Below, one piece after another: positions 28,720 to 41,935 of a stretch of DNA of 64,000 nucleotides (position 1 is the stretch's first letter; every line of letters starts with the position of its first letter). The notes under the pieces were generated by a model. The model made no database searches, was not told the origin of the DNA, and saw only the letters and a program-made list of their open reading frames with translations. Origin of the DNA: Cacajao melanocephalus (Eukaryota; Chordata; Mammalia; Primates; Pitheciidae); the NCBI GenBank assembly GCA_963573385.1, contig CAUYLG010017874.1:1-64000 (forward strand), given 5' to 3'. The translations under genes were made by a program, and so were the position numbers.

Positions 28720-29859
28720 TTGGCTATTTTATCAATAATGCTATTTAAGCGTTAGAAACTAGATCCATATATCAAGTTCTTAAACAAATGAGTTGATTGC
28801 AATAAAAATAAAGTACAATCTTTAAGATACCAAGTCACACAGTGTAAGCATGCAATGTATCAGTGATAGTAACATATTTGTTCTCATACACCCTGTTGCT
28901 TGTTTGTGACTCTTGGGTTCAATTTTTAGGTCAAAGTATGGTCTGTGACCTGAAACTGCTGAGCAAGGCTGAAATCTGTTCAGACAGGGATCAAACTCAG
29001 ACCTTGTCCTCTTTAATAATGCTGTCCAACCAAAACCTGGGTGAATGGTGGTGCCATGTATTACCTAATGAGATCTATTAACTCTTTTAGGTCCCTTTGA
29101 GAGCACTGCAAAGCTGCACCTTCCTGAACACAGAATAGAAGCTGGTTCAATACACGTTATGAATATATACGTAGACAGCCTAACACAGCACTTTGCCCAG
29201 AGCACACTCAATCATTGTTTGTCTAGTCGATTAAAGGAGGCTTAAGCCATTAAAGTAACAATTAGGCTTCAGTTGTTCCCTAGGCAGCCTCTTTCCCCTT
29301 CTAAATATCATATTTCATCTTGTGAAAGCAGACCTTCAAATGACAACAAAAGCAAAACACAAGGTTCTTTAAAAGCTTTGAAAACAGTGCCCTGGCTTGT
29401 TAGAAAATAGAGATTATTTTCTTACTTTTTTTTTCTTAGAATATCTGATAACAGATCTTTGTAACTAAAAATATACCTTGCATTTTATACAGAATCAGAT
29501 GTTATTTTTTTATATATAATTTGGATAGTTCCAGGTGGGCTCTTCATTTAGGCACCAATTTGGGGGATATTATTTTAGGGATAACACTTGTCATAATACT
29601 TACAGCAAAGGCTTCTTAACCAGAGACAACTATGTTGGCTTGATTTCTTTTGAACTATATTTTTCAGTAGCCATAAATATCTATTTTCATGTATTAAAAT
29701 AGAAATTCTTTACTAGACTTTCTTTTCTCTCTGTAACTTTTTAAAATTGAACAGTAAATAGAAAAAAATCTATAGAACTTATGTGTCTTGTATTTTTCTA
29801 ATGATTTTGTAGAAATTAATACATTTTTTATCACAATTCATTATGTTAACTCCTACGTA
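28720..29859. other. Intergenic, nothing recognised
   Basis: AT-rich non-coding sequence with no gene and no repeat that I can name. Confidence 0.5.
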
Positions 29860-30015
29860 CAAATTGACTCCTTTTATTCTCACAATAACTGTGTATTTTT
29901 ACCCCACCCATGTTACAGATTGACACTGAGCCACAAAGAAGTCAAATAAATTGGCCCTATCAAGGGGCAGAGCTGGGACTGGGGAACTAAGGCACTATGT
30001 ACTCCAAAGTCTTTG
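29860..30015 (-). mobile_element. MIR fragment (antisense)
   Basis: 'ttctcacaataactgtgtat', 'catgttacagattgacactg' and 'aggggcagagctgggactgg' are the antisense MIR core in order. Confidence 0.75.
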
Positions 30016-32248
30016 CTCTGTAGAAACAGTCCCTCTTTAAGGACTGCACCCAGGACAGCACCAAGGCAGCAGAATGCCTGAGGCCATGCAAATGAGTAAC
30101 CCATGACTAGTCTACAGGGGAGAGGACACTGACACCTCATCAGACCTGAGCCAGTTGGACCAGATTTGGGTTGCCGGAATTCTTTAGACAAATATTTTGA
30201 GAAAGCCCTATCTACTTGCAGAGCCATCAGTAGCTTTGGATTGTTAGATCAGCCCCCACATTCTACTGAAAGACACGTACCTATTCTTCAGATACTAAGA
30301 CAATTCACTTACCTGTTCAACTAGCCATTGACAAGATTTCTTAAGTACCACTTTTGCTGCGAGGCACTAGGAGCACCATAATGAACCACAAGGATTCCTA
30401 CACCCAAGGGCATTGTAGCCTATTTATGAACATAGAAATTCAGTTTACAAATACTGTCATTTTAATACCTATACTTATTCATATGATTCTGAGAATAGAT
30501 ACATGATTTCTGGGGCAGGGACAAATTATTTGTACTTACTTATATTAATAATGGCATCATCTCTCCTTATCCTAATTTTTCCCCATTATGAGATAATGCA
30601 GTGAAAGCCAGATGTCACCTTATACTTGCCAGGGTCTGTACTATAGGTAAAGAACCCCATAAGAATCTGAAAGTTTTTATAGAAGAGGGACAGTTATCTC
30701 CCTGTTCCCTTCTTAGACAGAGAAAGAAACCTTTGCTTCCTGATATACACAAACTCTCCTTTGGGAGAGAATAGGAAGGATTCTGGGTTCTAACCCTTCG
30801 GCATGTAAGTAAATGTCTATAGGGGAGTATAAGACAAATTTCTTCTTGTTTTACAGCCCCTGGAATGTCTTCATGCTCCACCTTTTCTCATGTATTCTCA
30901 TCACCTCTTGAAATAGAAACATATCTCTAGAAGTTCATTACTATCTTTTTCAGTTACCTTTAAATATCAAGGCTTGTCCTTAAACCCAAATCCCAGTAAA
31001 ATTTGCCCCAAAAGTCCTAACCAGGCAGAAATATGAAAATATGCATGCTTCTTCACTTCCTTCTGATCTTTGGTCTTCAGAGAGTTTCTTCAAAAGGAAA
31101 AGATGACAATACCTTTTCCAGGACAATGGCTATGCCCAGCTTTCGTTACATGCCTTCTTCTGAATCAACCAATGTCAATGTAGAGGAGGAAAACCAAAAA
31201 TACCTTTTTCCTCTACTATCTTAGGTTCACTGGCTGGGACCCTGCAAATTGGCCTGAGAAACTACCAGTCAAAGAGATAAAAAGTGGAGTTTGTTCACAC
31301 ATGCTTCATACAGTCGCAGAGGAAAACTCCGTGATCAGTGACTCACAAGGGTGCTTAGAACTTGGGCTTATATTGCATTAAAAAAAAAAAAAAAACAATA
31401 AATGTGTAGGAAAGTGACAAGACAGAGGAAAAAGTCTTTGGATTCCCAGGGCAGCAAACCATAAAATGGTCAACATGTGAAGGAAACTAACAGAGTAAAG
31501 TTTGTGTGTCCAGGTCGATCTCAGCACCCATTTTCTATCTTCTTCATGGACATAAAACTTCCCTGAAAGAGGGGATTTGTGACAGTTTTCATTTTTTGAA
31601 ATTTTCTGCTTTAAGTCAAATAAGGAAAACTCTGATAAAACTTTCTTCTGCATTAGTTAAATCTCAAATGTCTTTAAGCTCAAAATTATCCTTATGCCAA
31701 AGTAAGGATCTGGCATATTCTGATCCCCTACATAGTCATGGGCCTAGGACATTCTGAATGTCCAAGTTGAGGCCATTTGCTTACTCATGGGGCTATAAGA
31801 ATGAGGGTGTGGTGACAACTGGCACAATTTGAACCATTTAAACTGAGCAGGATGACTCTGAAATATGGAGAGATGCTTCCCCACAGGAAAGGATGATGGC
31901 AAACCAAAGACATACATCCATTTCATCAGGAAAGGCTGAGGTCCAGAGCATGGCTGGGAGGATTTTCCGCAGCTACAGGGAGGAACATACCCTCTGTTAT
32001 AGCAAAACAAAACAATGTGAGATATAGGTAGATTGTATTTGGAGCTGTGAAACTTATCTATAGAGAAAAGGAAAGATGAGGGGATCAGAGGTTTGAGGTT
32101 AGAGAATAGCTTTCAAATAATGGCAGAGAGTGAGAAAGTGAGCTGATAAGAGAACATGGTAGATTCAGTGGGGAGAGGAGAAAGGTTGTTGACTAATCTG
32201 CTCAAATGTGCAATTTTTTTTTCATTGTATGCTCAGTAATTTGGATTA
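30016..32248. other. Intergenic, one weak repeat-like patch
   Basis: At about 30325-30430 the text ('gcgaggcactaggagcacca') resembles the start of the same ancient repeat type seen at 32558 and 56140. A run of 17 A lies at about 31379-31395. No gene was found; the open frames of 80-91 codons lack any recognisable domain. Confidence 0.45.
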
Positions 32249-32413
32249 GGAGTCAGCAAATTTTATTTTCTGTAAAGAATCAAATAGAAAATAATTTAGG
32301 CTTTATAGATCACACATAGTCTCTTTCACATATTTTTCTTTGCTATTTTCACAATCCTTAAAGAGTGAAAATTGTTTTTAGCTCCCTGGACAGGTTCTAG
32401 TTTGCTGACCTCT
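32249..32413 (+). mobile_element. Non-autonomous hAT-type DNA transposon remnant
   Basis: Imperfect terminal inverted repeats are visible: ggagtcagcaaa near 32249-32260 and tttgctgacctct at 32401-32413. Internal text such as 'ttctgtaaagaatcaaatag' and 'ttaggctttatagatcacac' follows a common hAT-Charlie family consensus. It has no transposase. Confidence 0.7.
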
Positions 32414-32557
32414 GGACTAGATGCAAGCAAGGAAAGCATGGAAGATTCCACTCATCTACAGTTAAGCTTCCTGGTAAATAAAATGAGAGAAAGAGGCAAT
32501 AAAGTTTAGAATATTGTGAACAAAATAATGGAAACATTGAGTCTACTGGACAGTGAA

Positions 32558-32713
32558 GTCATCAATCATTCATTACATATGAACAAATCAATTACCATTG
32601 GTTAGGTATCTGCCATGTGCTGAACACAAAATTAGATTCTGAGGTACAATGATAATCAAAAAAGGCATAATCACTACCTGATGGAGCTTAGCATTTACTG
32701 GGCAGAAACAAAG
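32558..32713. repeat. Ancient interspersed repeat fragment
   Basis: 'aatcattcattacatatgaa', 'tgccatgtgctgaacac' and 'acctgatggagcttagcatt' follow the start of the same dispersed repeat type noted elsewhere in the window. An Alu-derived monomer lies directly after it. Confidence 0.5.
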
Positions 32714-32867
32714 ATTTTGTTTGTTTTTGCTTTTTCTTTTGAAACAGGATCTCTCTATGTAGCCCAGGCTTGTCTCCAACTCCTGGGTCCGAGTGATCCT
32801 CCCATCTCAGCTTCCCAAGTAGCAGAGATCACAGGCACATGCCACTTTTCCTGGCTAATTTTAAAAT
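32714..32867 (-). mobile_element. Alu-derived monomer (antisense)
   Basis: T-rich start, then 'gtagcccaggcttgtctcca' and 'cttcccaagtagcagagatc'. It is shorter than a dimeric Alu and diverged. Its 3' boundary is 10-30 bases from the L1 fragment, separated by an (AT)n tract at 32875-32893. Confidence 0.75.
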
Positions 32868-32893
32868 AACACAAATATATATATATATATATC

Positions 32894-34850
32894 TAGAAGA
32901 CCCTATCACCTCAGGCCAAAATCTCCTTAAACTGATAAGCAACTTCAGCAAAGTCTCAGGATACAAAATCAATGTGCAGAAATCACAAGCATTTCTATAC
33001 ACCAGTAACAGACTAACAGAGAGCCAAATCATGAGCGAACTCCCATTCACAATTGCTACAAAGAGAACAAAATACCTAGGAATGCAACTAACAAAGGACG
33101 TAAAGGACCTCTTCAAGGAGAACTACAAACCACTGCTCAAGGAAATAAGAGAGGACACAAACAGATGGAGAAACATTCCATGCTCATGGTTGAGAAGAAT
33201 CGATATCGTGAAAATGGCCATACTGCCCAAAGTAATTTATAGATTCTATGCTATCCCCATCAAGCTACCAATGACCTTCTTCACAGAACTGGAAAAAACC
33301 ACCTTAAACTTCATATGGAACCAAAAGAGAGCCCACATAGCCAAAACAATCCTAAGCAAAAAGAACAAAGCTAGAGGCATCACACTGCCTGATTTCAAAC
33401 TATACTACAAGGCTACAGTAATCAAAACAGCATGGTACTGGTACCAAAACAGAGATGTGGACCAATGGAACAGAACAGAGGCCTCAGAGGCAACACAACT
33501 TACCTACAACCATCTGATCTTTGACAAATCTGACAAAAACAAGCAATGGGGAAAGGATTCCCTGTTTATTAAATGGTGTTGGGAAAAGTGGCTAGCAGTG
33601 TGCAGAAAGCAGAAACTGGATCCCTTCTTGACACCTTACACTAAAATTAACTCCAGTTGGATTAAAGATTTACACATAAGACCTAACACCATAAAAACAC
33701 TAGAAGAAAACCTAGCCAAAACCATTCAGGACATAGGCATGGGCAAGGACTTCATGATAAAACACCAAAAGCATTTGGGAACAAAAGCCAAAATAGACAA
33801 ATGGGACCTAATTAAACTCCAGAGCTTCTGTACAGCCAAAGAAACAATCATTAGAGTGAACCAGCAACCAACAAAATGGGAAAAAAATTTTGCAATCTAC
33901 CCATCTGACAAAGGGCTAATATCCAGAATCTACAAGGAACTAAAACAAATTTACAAGAAAAAAATAAACCCATCCAAAAGTAGGTGAAGGATATGAACAG
34001 ACACTTTTCAAAAGAAGACATATATGAGGCCAAGAAACATATGAAAAAATGCTCATCATCACTGATTATTACAGAAATGCAAATCAAAACCACATTGAGA
34101 TACTATCTCACACCAGTTAGAATGGCAATCATTAAAAAATCTGGAGATAACAGATGCTGGAGAGGATGTGGAGAAATAGGAACACTTTTACACTGTTGGT
34201 GAGAGTGTAAACTAGTTCAACCATTGTGGAAGACAGTATGGTGCTTCCTCAAGGACCTAGAAATAGAAATTCCATTTGACCCAGCAATCCCATTACTGAG
34301 TATATACCCAAAGGATTATAAATCATTCTACTATAAAGACACATGCACATGTATGTTCATAGTGGCATTGTTTACAATAGCAAAGACCTGGAACCAACCC
34401 AAATGCCCATCAGCGATAGACTGGACAAGGAAATGTGGCACATATACACCATGGAATATTATGCAGCCATAAAAATGAGTTTGTGTCCTTTGTAGGGACA
34501 TAGATGAATCTGGAAACCATCATTCTCAGCAAACTGACACAAGAACAGAAAATCAAACACCGCATGTTCTCACTCACAGGCGGGTGTTGAACAATGAGAA
34601 CACATGGAGACAGGGAGAGGAGCATCACACACTTGGGTCTGTTTGGGGGGGGCCAAGGGAGGGACAGCGGGTGGGTGGGGAGGTCGGGGAGGGATAACAC
34701 GGGGAGAAATGCCAGATGTAGGTGATGGGGGATGGCGGCAGCAAACCACATTGCCACGTGTGTACCTATGCAACAATCCTGCATGATCTACACATGTACC
34801 CTAGAACCTAAAGTACAATAAAAAAAAATTGAGAGAAAAGAAAAATAAAT
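32894..34850 (+). mobile_element. 5'-truncated, broken L1 (L1P-type) with 3' UTR
   Basis: A retrotransposon copy retaining only the 3' part of ORF2 and the 3' UTR. The reading frame is open from the truncation to a stop ending at 33987. It codes for the part of ORF2 after the reverse-transcriptase catalytic motif ([18 protein letters not shown] onward), so endonuclease and catalytic core are missing. A frameshift lies near 33980. The Cys-rich C-terminal segment ([15 protein letters not shown]) then lies in another frame and ends in a premature TGA at 34200-34202, and a further frame break lies near 34430. The 3' UTR has the L1 G-rich tract (about 34640-34693), the usual end 'gcacatgtaccc'-type text and a poly(A) tail from about 34817. 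It cannot mobilise itself. Confidence 0.95.
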
Positions 34851-34949
34851 AAAATAAAATAATACAAGTAAAAATATAATTATGGCTTGATTACTATATA
34901 GTGGGTACAAATCTTGCACTATAAAATTGCAAGAAATATTATAGTCCTT

Positions 34950-36748
34950 TATTCCAGAAGTTTAATCCATAAAAGAGAATTGGTAAGTGGGACTTTATCA
35001 AAGTATAAAATTTCTGCTCTGCGAAAGTCACTGTTAAGAAATTTAAAAAAGAAAAACAAGCCACAGACTGGGAAAATATTTTTTGTAAAGCACATATTTA
35101 ATAAGGGACTTGTATTTAAAACATAGAAGAAACTCTTAAAACTCAATAATAAGAAAACATTTAAAAATAAGCTAAAAAGCTGAACAGACATATCAATAAA
35201 GAAGATATACAAATAGCAAATAAGCATATTAAAAAACCACAGCATCATTTGCAATTAGGAAGAAGCCCAAATTAAAACAAAAATGAGATACCACAACACA
35301 TCTACTAGAATGGCTAAAATTTTAAACACTAACAATATCACATGCTGGCAAAGACACAGAGCAACAGGAACTCTCTTGGTGCAACCACTTTGGAAGACAG
35401 TTTGGCTATTTCCCATAAAGTTAAATATAGTCTTACCATATAGTCCAGCAATTATGCTACTAGTATAGACAGGTATTAACCAAAGTGATTTGAAAACTGT
35501 CCATATAGAAATCTGTAAGCAAATGTTTATAGCAGCCTTATTAATGATCATCAAAAACTAAAACTGGTCAAAATGTCTTTCAATAAGTGACTTGATCAAT
35601 AAATTGTACATTAATAAGATGGAATATGTGTGGAATACTATTTGGCAATAAAAATAAATGAGCTTTCAAGCCAACACTAAAAGGCATGGATAACTCTTCA
35701 ATGTATATTTTCTAAGTAAAAGAAGCCATTCTGAAAAGTCAATATACTATATGATTCTATTTATATGATAAATGAAAAAGGCAAAACTTCAGAGATGGTA
35801 AACAGATCAGTGGTTGTCAGAGATTCAGAATGGAGTCATGGAAAAGTGAATAGGTGAGGCATGGAACTTTCAGAGCCATAAAGCTATCTCCTATGATTCT
35901 GTAGTGGTGAATGCGTGACACATGCATTTGTCAAAGACCATGGAATTTTACATCACAAAGGATGAATCTTAATGTATGCAAATTTTTAAATCATTTAGAA
36001 ACTCAGAGAGATCCCAGGATGGAATACAGAATGTGACAAAATAATCTGTGTTACCAATGTATGTACCAACTCACTGAAGAGGGTGAGGGAAAAGGTGCTG
36101 ACCTAACTGACTGGAAATGAGAGGAGCCTGTAAGACTAAAGGCAAAAGGAATTGAATGTAAGCACTGCACCGTAGTTGATAAAGTTGCTTCTATTCTAAA
36201 ACCAGTGTACATGTGTACTAGAATTAAATACGTACAGTTATGAATGACAGATATGGAAGCCAGGTTTCTCACTGTTGAAGTGGAAAGTTATAAATAAGCA
36301 AGGGGAAAAATCGTTAGAATGATCTAAGTGATAATGGATTAGAGCTGGAGACATAACTATGAACTCATAAGTAGTGCAGCATATAAAAAGATACATATGG
36401 AAATATCAAAACATTCATAAACATACATGTATATACATATAATTATATACACATATATTTTCTTGCCCTGTCATCTCTGAAATAATGATACCTCAGTAGC
36501 AATGAACATACCTAAGACCCAGATCTTAGTTCCTAACATGGATTTGTGCTAATAATGAATCAACATATCAATAATATATCAGTAGCATACTAACATATCA
36601 ATATTGGGTTCATTAACTGTGGCAAATGTACCACACTAATGTAAAGTGTTAATAACTGGGGTAACTAAGCATGAGGTATTTGGGAACTCTCTGTACTATC
36701 TTCAAAATTTTTCTTTAAATCTTGAACATTCTAAAATAAAAACGTTAC
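34950..36748 (+). mobile_element. Old L1M 3' portion
   Basis: ORF2-tail-like text ('aatgagataccacaacacat', 'gaatggctaaaattttaaac', 'actttggaagacagtttggc') is followed by a long 3' UTR. It ends near 36748 with 'ggaactctctgtactatctt' and 'ctaaaataaaaacgttactt', typical of L1M 3' ends. Many stops make it non-coding. Confidence 0.85.
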
Positions 36749-36953
36749 TTAGCATCACACACTGCTGTCAGTGGGGGGAACTGGGGGAGGGACAGCGGGG
36801 GGTGGGGAGGTATAAAGTGGGGAGAAATATCAGATATAGGTGATGGGGGGAAGAGGGCAGCAAAGCACCTTGACGTGTATGTACCTATGCAACAATCCTG
36901 CATGATCTGCACATGTACCCCGGAACCTAAAGTGCAATCAATTAAAAAAAAAA
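36749..36953 (+). mobile_element. Short L1 3' UTR fragment
   Basis: About 200 bases matching the same 3' UTR type as at 34620-34830, including the G-rich tract and 'gcaacaatcctgcatgatct', ending in an A10 tail. It carries no coding sequence. Confidence 0.9.
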
Positions 36954-37189
36954 GGGAGCTCAAGTTCTCCAGCCTAGTGGCTACACTTTTGACACAACAG
37001 TATAAAAGTCCTTGAGCCAAAAAACACACTAAAGCTTGACTATGTTTTTGATTGGAACAGGGGAAGAAATTCCTATAGACGTAAGAGCAAAGCAAATAAT
37101 ATTATTTCAATACATTTTCAGCCTTCAAAATTATAAAACAAAAAGTACATCTCATTCTGACCTTGAATAAATGAGTGCCTAACCTAGTA

Positions 37190-37720
37190 ATTGGGAGCCA
37201 GCAAAGGTTTCTCTGAGAAAGTAGGGATTGAGGTTAACCAGGCAAAGCAGACATTGAGGAAAGTGCTCCTGAGATAAGGGGATAGCATATCCCTACACCC
37301 CAAGGTAGAATCAGGAAGAATCATGGTGAGTCAAAGGAACTTAAGAATGGCCAATGTGGCTAAGATGCAGAGTGGGACAAGAGGGAAATTTTAAGATACT
37401 TTAAGAGGTATTCCATCATGGGTGGCCCAGTCAACCAAATTAAAAGCAATGGTCTTTAACAGAAAAGTAATAGGAATCTATATATGGGTTTTGATGATCA
37501 AATTTAAGTTTTGAAGACAGCACTCTGGCTGCACCCTGTGAAAGGAATTGGAGCTGGGTTGGAGTAGGCAGGATGAGTACTAGGAGTTTTGTTTGGTGTT
37601 CATGATTACTGAATATAGTAACCTGAGATAAGATAGTACTGATAAATATGGGGGGAGATGAAGGACTCAGTAGCCATTTAGAGTTAAAATTGAAAAGCAC
37701 CTAAGATTAGGAGGAAGGCT
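37190..37720. repeat. Ancient interspersed repeat, 5' part (split)
   Basis: 'aaggtttctctgagaaagta', 'gtcaaaggaacttaagaatg' (a 'gtgtggct' context follows) and 'cagcactctggctgcaccct' follow a widely dispersed mammalian repeat. The continuation appears at 39705 after an L1M insertion. Confidence 0.55.
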
Positions 37721-37739
37721 AGGATGGCTACTCCTACTA

Positions 37740-39705
37740 CTACTATTAGATATGGTGTTGTATGTTATAGCCAGTACAATGAATCACAAAAAAGAAATAA
37801 GGGCATACAAATTGGAAAAGAAGAATTAAACCTGTCTTCACAATGTGATCACATATATAGAAAACCCTACAGAATCTACAAAAAAAGTTGCAGGAAACAA
37901 GTGTGTTTAACAATGTTGTAAGTACAAAATTGCCATATAAAAATCAATCATATTTCTATATTCTAGCAATGAACAATTGCAAATTATAATTTTTAAAATA
38001 AAATACCATTTTGGTAGCATCAAAAGCCATAAAATACTCCTAGATAATATTGACGAAAGATTTGTATACTGAAAACTACAAAACATTGCTGAGAGTAAAT
38101 AAAGATTATGCAAATAAATGAGCTGTATTATATTTATAGATCAAAGGGCTCATTATTTTTAAGAAATCATTTCTCTTCAAATTATGCTTTAGATTCAATG
38201 TAATCCTAATCAAAATCCCAGTAGGCTTGTCAGGGAAAATTGACAAACTCATTCTACAATTCCTATGGAAATATAAAAGATCTGGAAGAGCCAAAACAAA
38301 TTTGGAAAAGGAGAATATAGTTAAAAGACTAATAGTATCTGACTTCAAGATTTATTATAGCATTGTAGTAATCAAGATCATGTTTTGGTCTTGGCATCAA
38401 GACAAGAAAATCAATTGGTGAGAATTGAGTTCAGAAGTAAGCCCACACATACATAGACAATTGATTTTTGACAAAGGTGCAAAAGCAATTCAACAAAGGA
38501 AGGACAGTCTCGTCAGTAAATGAGCTGGGTACAATCGAATATCCATGTGGGCAAAAAGTACTCTTCAATCTCAATACAAAAACTAACTCCAAATAGATCA
38601 GTGACCTAAGTGTAAATCTAGAACTATACAACATCTAGGAGAAAACATAAAAGAAAAATCTTTGCATCTTTAGTTTAGAAAAGATTTCTTAGACATGCCA
38701 CAAAAGCATGACCTATTGTAAAAAAAAAAAGCTATAAATTAGATCTTATCAAAATTATAAACTTATGCTCTTTAAAGGACACTATAAAAAGATAAGATAC
38801 AGTCTGGAAAAATATTTGTGAATTACATATATGTTAAAGGACTTCCATACAAAATATGTAGAAAGTTATCAAAGCTCAATAAGAAAACATATGATCCAGT
38901 TTTTAAAAGTCAGCCAAAAATTTGATTAGACACTTTGCCAATGAAGATATGTGGATGGCAAATAATATCATGAAAATATGTTCAACAACATTAGTCATTA
39001 GGGAAGTACAAATAAAAAATAGGAGTACTGCTACATGCATATCTGAATAATTAAAACTTGAAAGTCTGGCTATACCTCTTGCTGGCAAGGATGTGAAGCA
39101 ACTGCAATTCAGATATACAACCACGTAGGAAAAATACTCCAGTAGTTTTTTTTAAAAAAGTTAAATATACACCTACCACATATTGCAGCTTTTCCAGATA
39201 TCCAAAAGATGAAAAAATAATATATCTATACAACGATTATATATGAATGTTTATAATATACTTTTTTCCAATAGAATCCCAAAGTAGGAATCAACTGAAA
39301 TGCCCATGAACTGGTGGATAAACAAATTTTATGTATCTATATGAGGAAATATGACTCAGCAATAAATAGAAAAAACTTGATACACACAATTCAAGGATGA
39401 ATCTCAAACTAATTACAGTGAGTGAAGCAGCTAGAACAAAGAACAAAGAAAAGAGTATACTTTGTGATTCCATTCATATAAAATTCTAGAAAATGAAATC
39501 TAATCTTTGATGAGAGAAGCTGATCCATCAGTGGTTGATGTGGTGGTTGGGGAAAAGTGAATGCGAGGGAATTACAAAGGAGTATGGGGAATTTTAGGGG
39601 GTGGTAGAAACATTCATTATCTTGATTGTTGTGGTAGTTATATAAACATATCAAATTTACACCTTAAATATGTACAGATGATCATATGTCAATTTTTAAA
39701 GTGTG
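37740..39705 (+). mobile_element. Old L1M fragment, about 2 kb
   Basis: A diverged ORF2 C-terminal region and 3' UTR can be followed, for example 'attctacaattcctatggaa', 'atttttgacaaaggtgcaaa', 'ggtggataaacaaattttat' and 'ttacaccttaaatatgtaca'. The frame is broken throughout. Confidence 0.85.
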
Positions 39706-39800
39706 TGTTCCAAACACCAAAGGACTTGGTGACTGACTGGATATGCTTGGTAAATAGAAATAAAGTACCAAGAATGATTCCCAGGGTTCTGGTGTATACA
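39706..39800. repeat. Ancient interspersed repeat, 3' part (split)
   Basis: 'actgactggatatgcttggt' and 'aagaatgattcccagggttc' continue the repeat interrupted after 37720. Confidence 0.5.
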
Positions 39801-40076
39801 CCCATACACCAGTTCTGGTGTTTTGGCAGCTAAGATTCCTCGTGGGGGTGCTTTGCATTGAGTGATTGCTGCAGCACTCTACAGAGGGCTACTGAAATTG
39901 AATGCTTGTTCATTGTGCTTTATTATATGCCCAGGAAGTACTGTGAGAGATGCAAAAGAAGCTTAAAAATCACAGCGCAGTCCATATGTGTTCATTTTTT
40001 TAAAAGGCACTATAAAATGGTATTTAGGCAAGTCTTGGACAGTGTTACCCTAAATAAGTAACAGAATAAGAAAGTT

Positions 40077-40393
40077 GGCTAGGAGTGGTGGCTCATGCCT
40101 TTAATTCCAGCACTTTGGGAGGCTGAAGTGGGAGGATCACTTAAGCCAGGAGTTTGAGACCAGCTTCGGCAACTCAGCAAAATCTTATCTCCACAAAATG
40201 AATGAATCAATGAATAAATAAATAAATAAAAATTAGCTGGGCATGGTGGCATGAGCCTGTGGTTCCAGCTACTTGGGAGGCTGAGGTGTGAAGACTACAA
40301 GAGCCCAGGAGGCCAAGGCTGCAGTGAGCTGTGATTATGCCACTGCACTCTTGCCTGGGAAACAGAGTAAGACCCTATCTAAAAGAAAAAAAT
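40077..40393 (+). mobile_element. Alu element, sense, with expanded linker
   Basis: Both arms are present. The A-rich middle linker has grown into an (AATG/AAAT)n run at about 40197-40230, and the tail is short. Confidence 0.94.
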
Positions 40394-40850
40394 AAGTGGA
40401 TAGATAATGTAACAGTCATCAGGAGAGCTTCTTAGAAGAAAGAAGAATTTGTGGTTACTTTTAAGGATGTTTAGATGCTGCTAAGAGAAAAAATATACAT
40501 ATGCAGACATCAGAAAAGGGAAAAAGCATAAGTGCCAGGGTCAGAATATGCATGAAGTATGTGTGTGTGCATGTTTTACATGCAAACCCATGTGTGTTGC
40601 AGTTGACAGGGATAGAGAAAGGCAGTAAGGTAATAACAAAGATTATAATAGGGAAATGTGACATAGAATGTGGGATAGTTAGGATGGGTGCAGATTATCA
40701 AGGGTCTTGAAAAGTGTAGACATGATCTGAAACACCAGAAGTCATTATCGATTTTGACCAAGAAGCTGAATAATCAAATTAGCATTTGATAAAAATTAGA
40801 ACTGCATTTGTGTACAGAATAGCCTAGAGAGGAGACAGGCAATTTTATAG
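40394..40850. repeat. Ancient interspersed repeat remnant
   Basis: 'tcaagggtcttgaaaagtgt', 'ccagaagtcattatcgattt' and neighbouring text follow the same dispersed repeat as at 37190-37720. Boundaries are approximate. Confidence 0.45.
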
Positions 40851-41783
<933 letters not shown>

Positions 41784-41935
41784 GTAAAGAAATATTATTA
41801 CACTTTCTGAAAGAGTTTTGCTAAGACTGTGGAGGTCCAATTTGAGTGTAGGTGAGAGTCAAACATGTTATATGCAGAGGAGGCAGAGGTCTAGGGAAAT
41901 TCAGGTTGTGAATTTGAATTTCATTTTTCTTTTAT

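Noticed and set aside
32839..33987. 382-codon open frame, the longest in the window
   Set aside because: It is the remaining part of L1 ORF2 in a 5'-truncated copy. It lacks a genuine start, the endonuclease and the catalytic core, and it runs into a frameshift and stop. Annotated as part of the mobile element, not as a gene.
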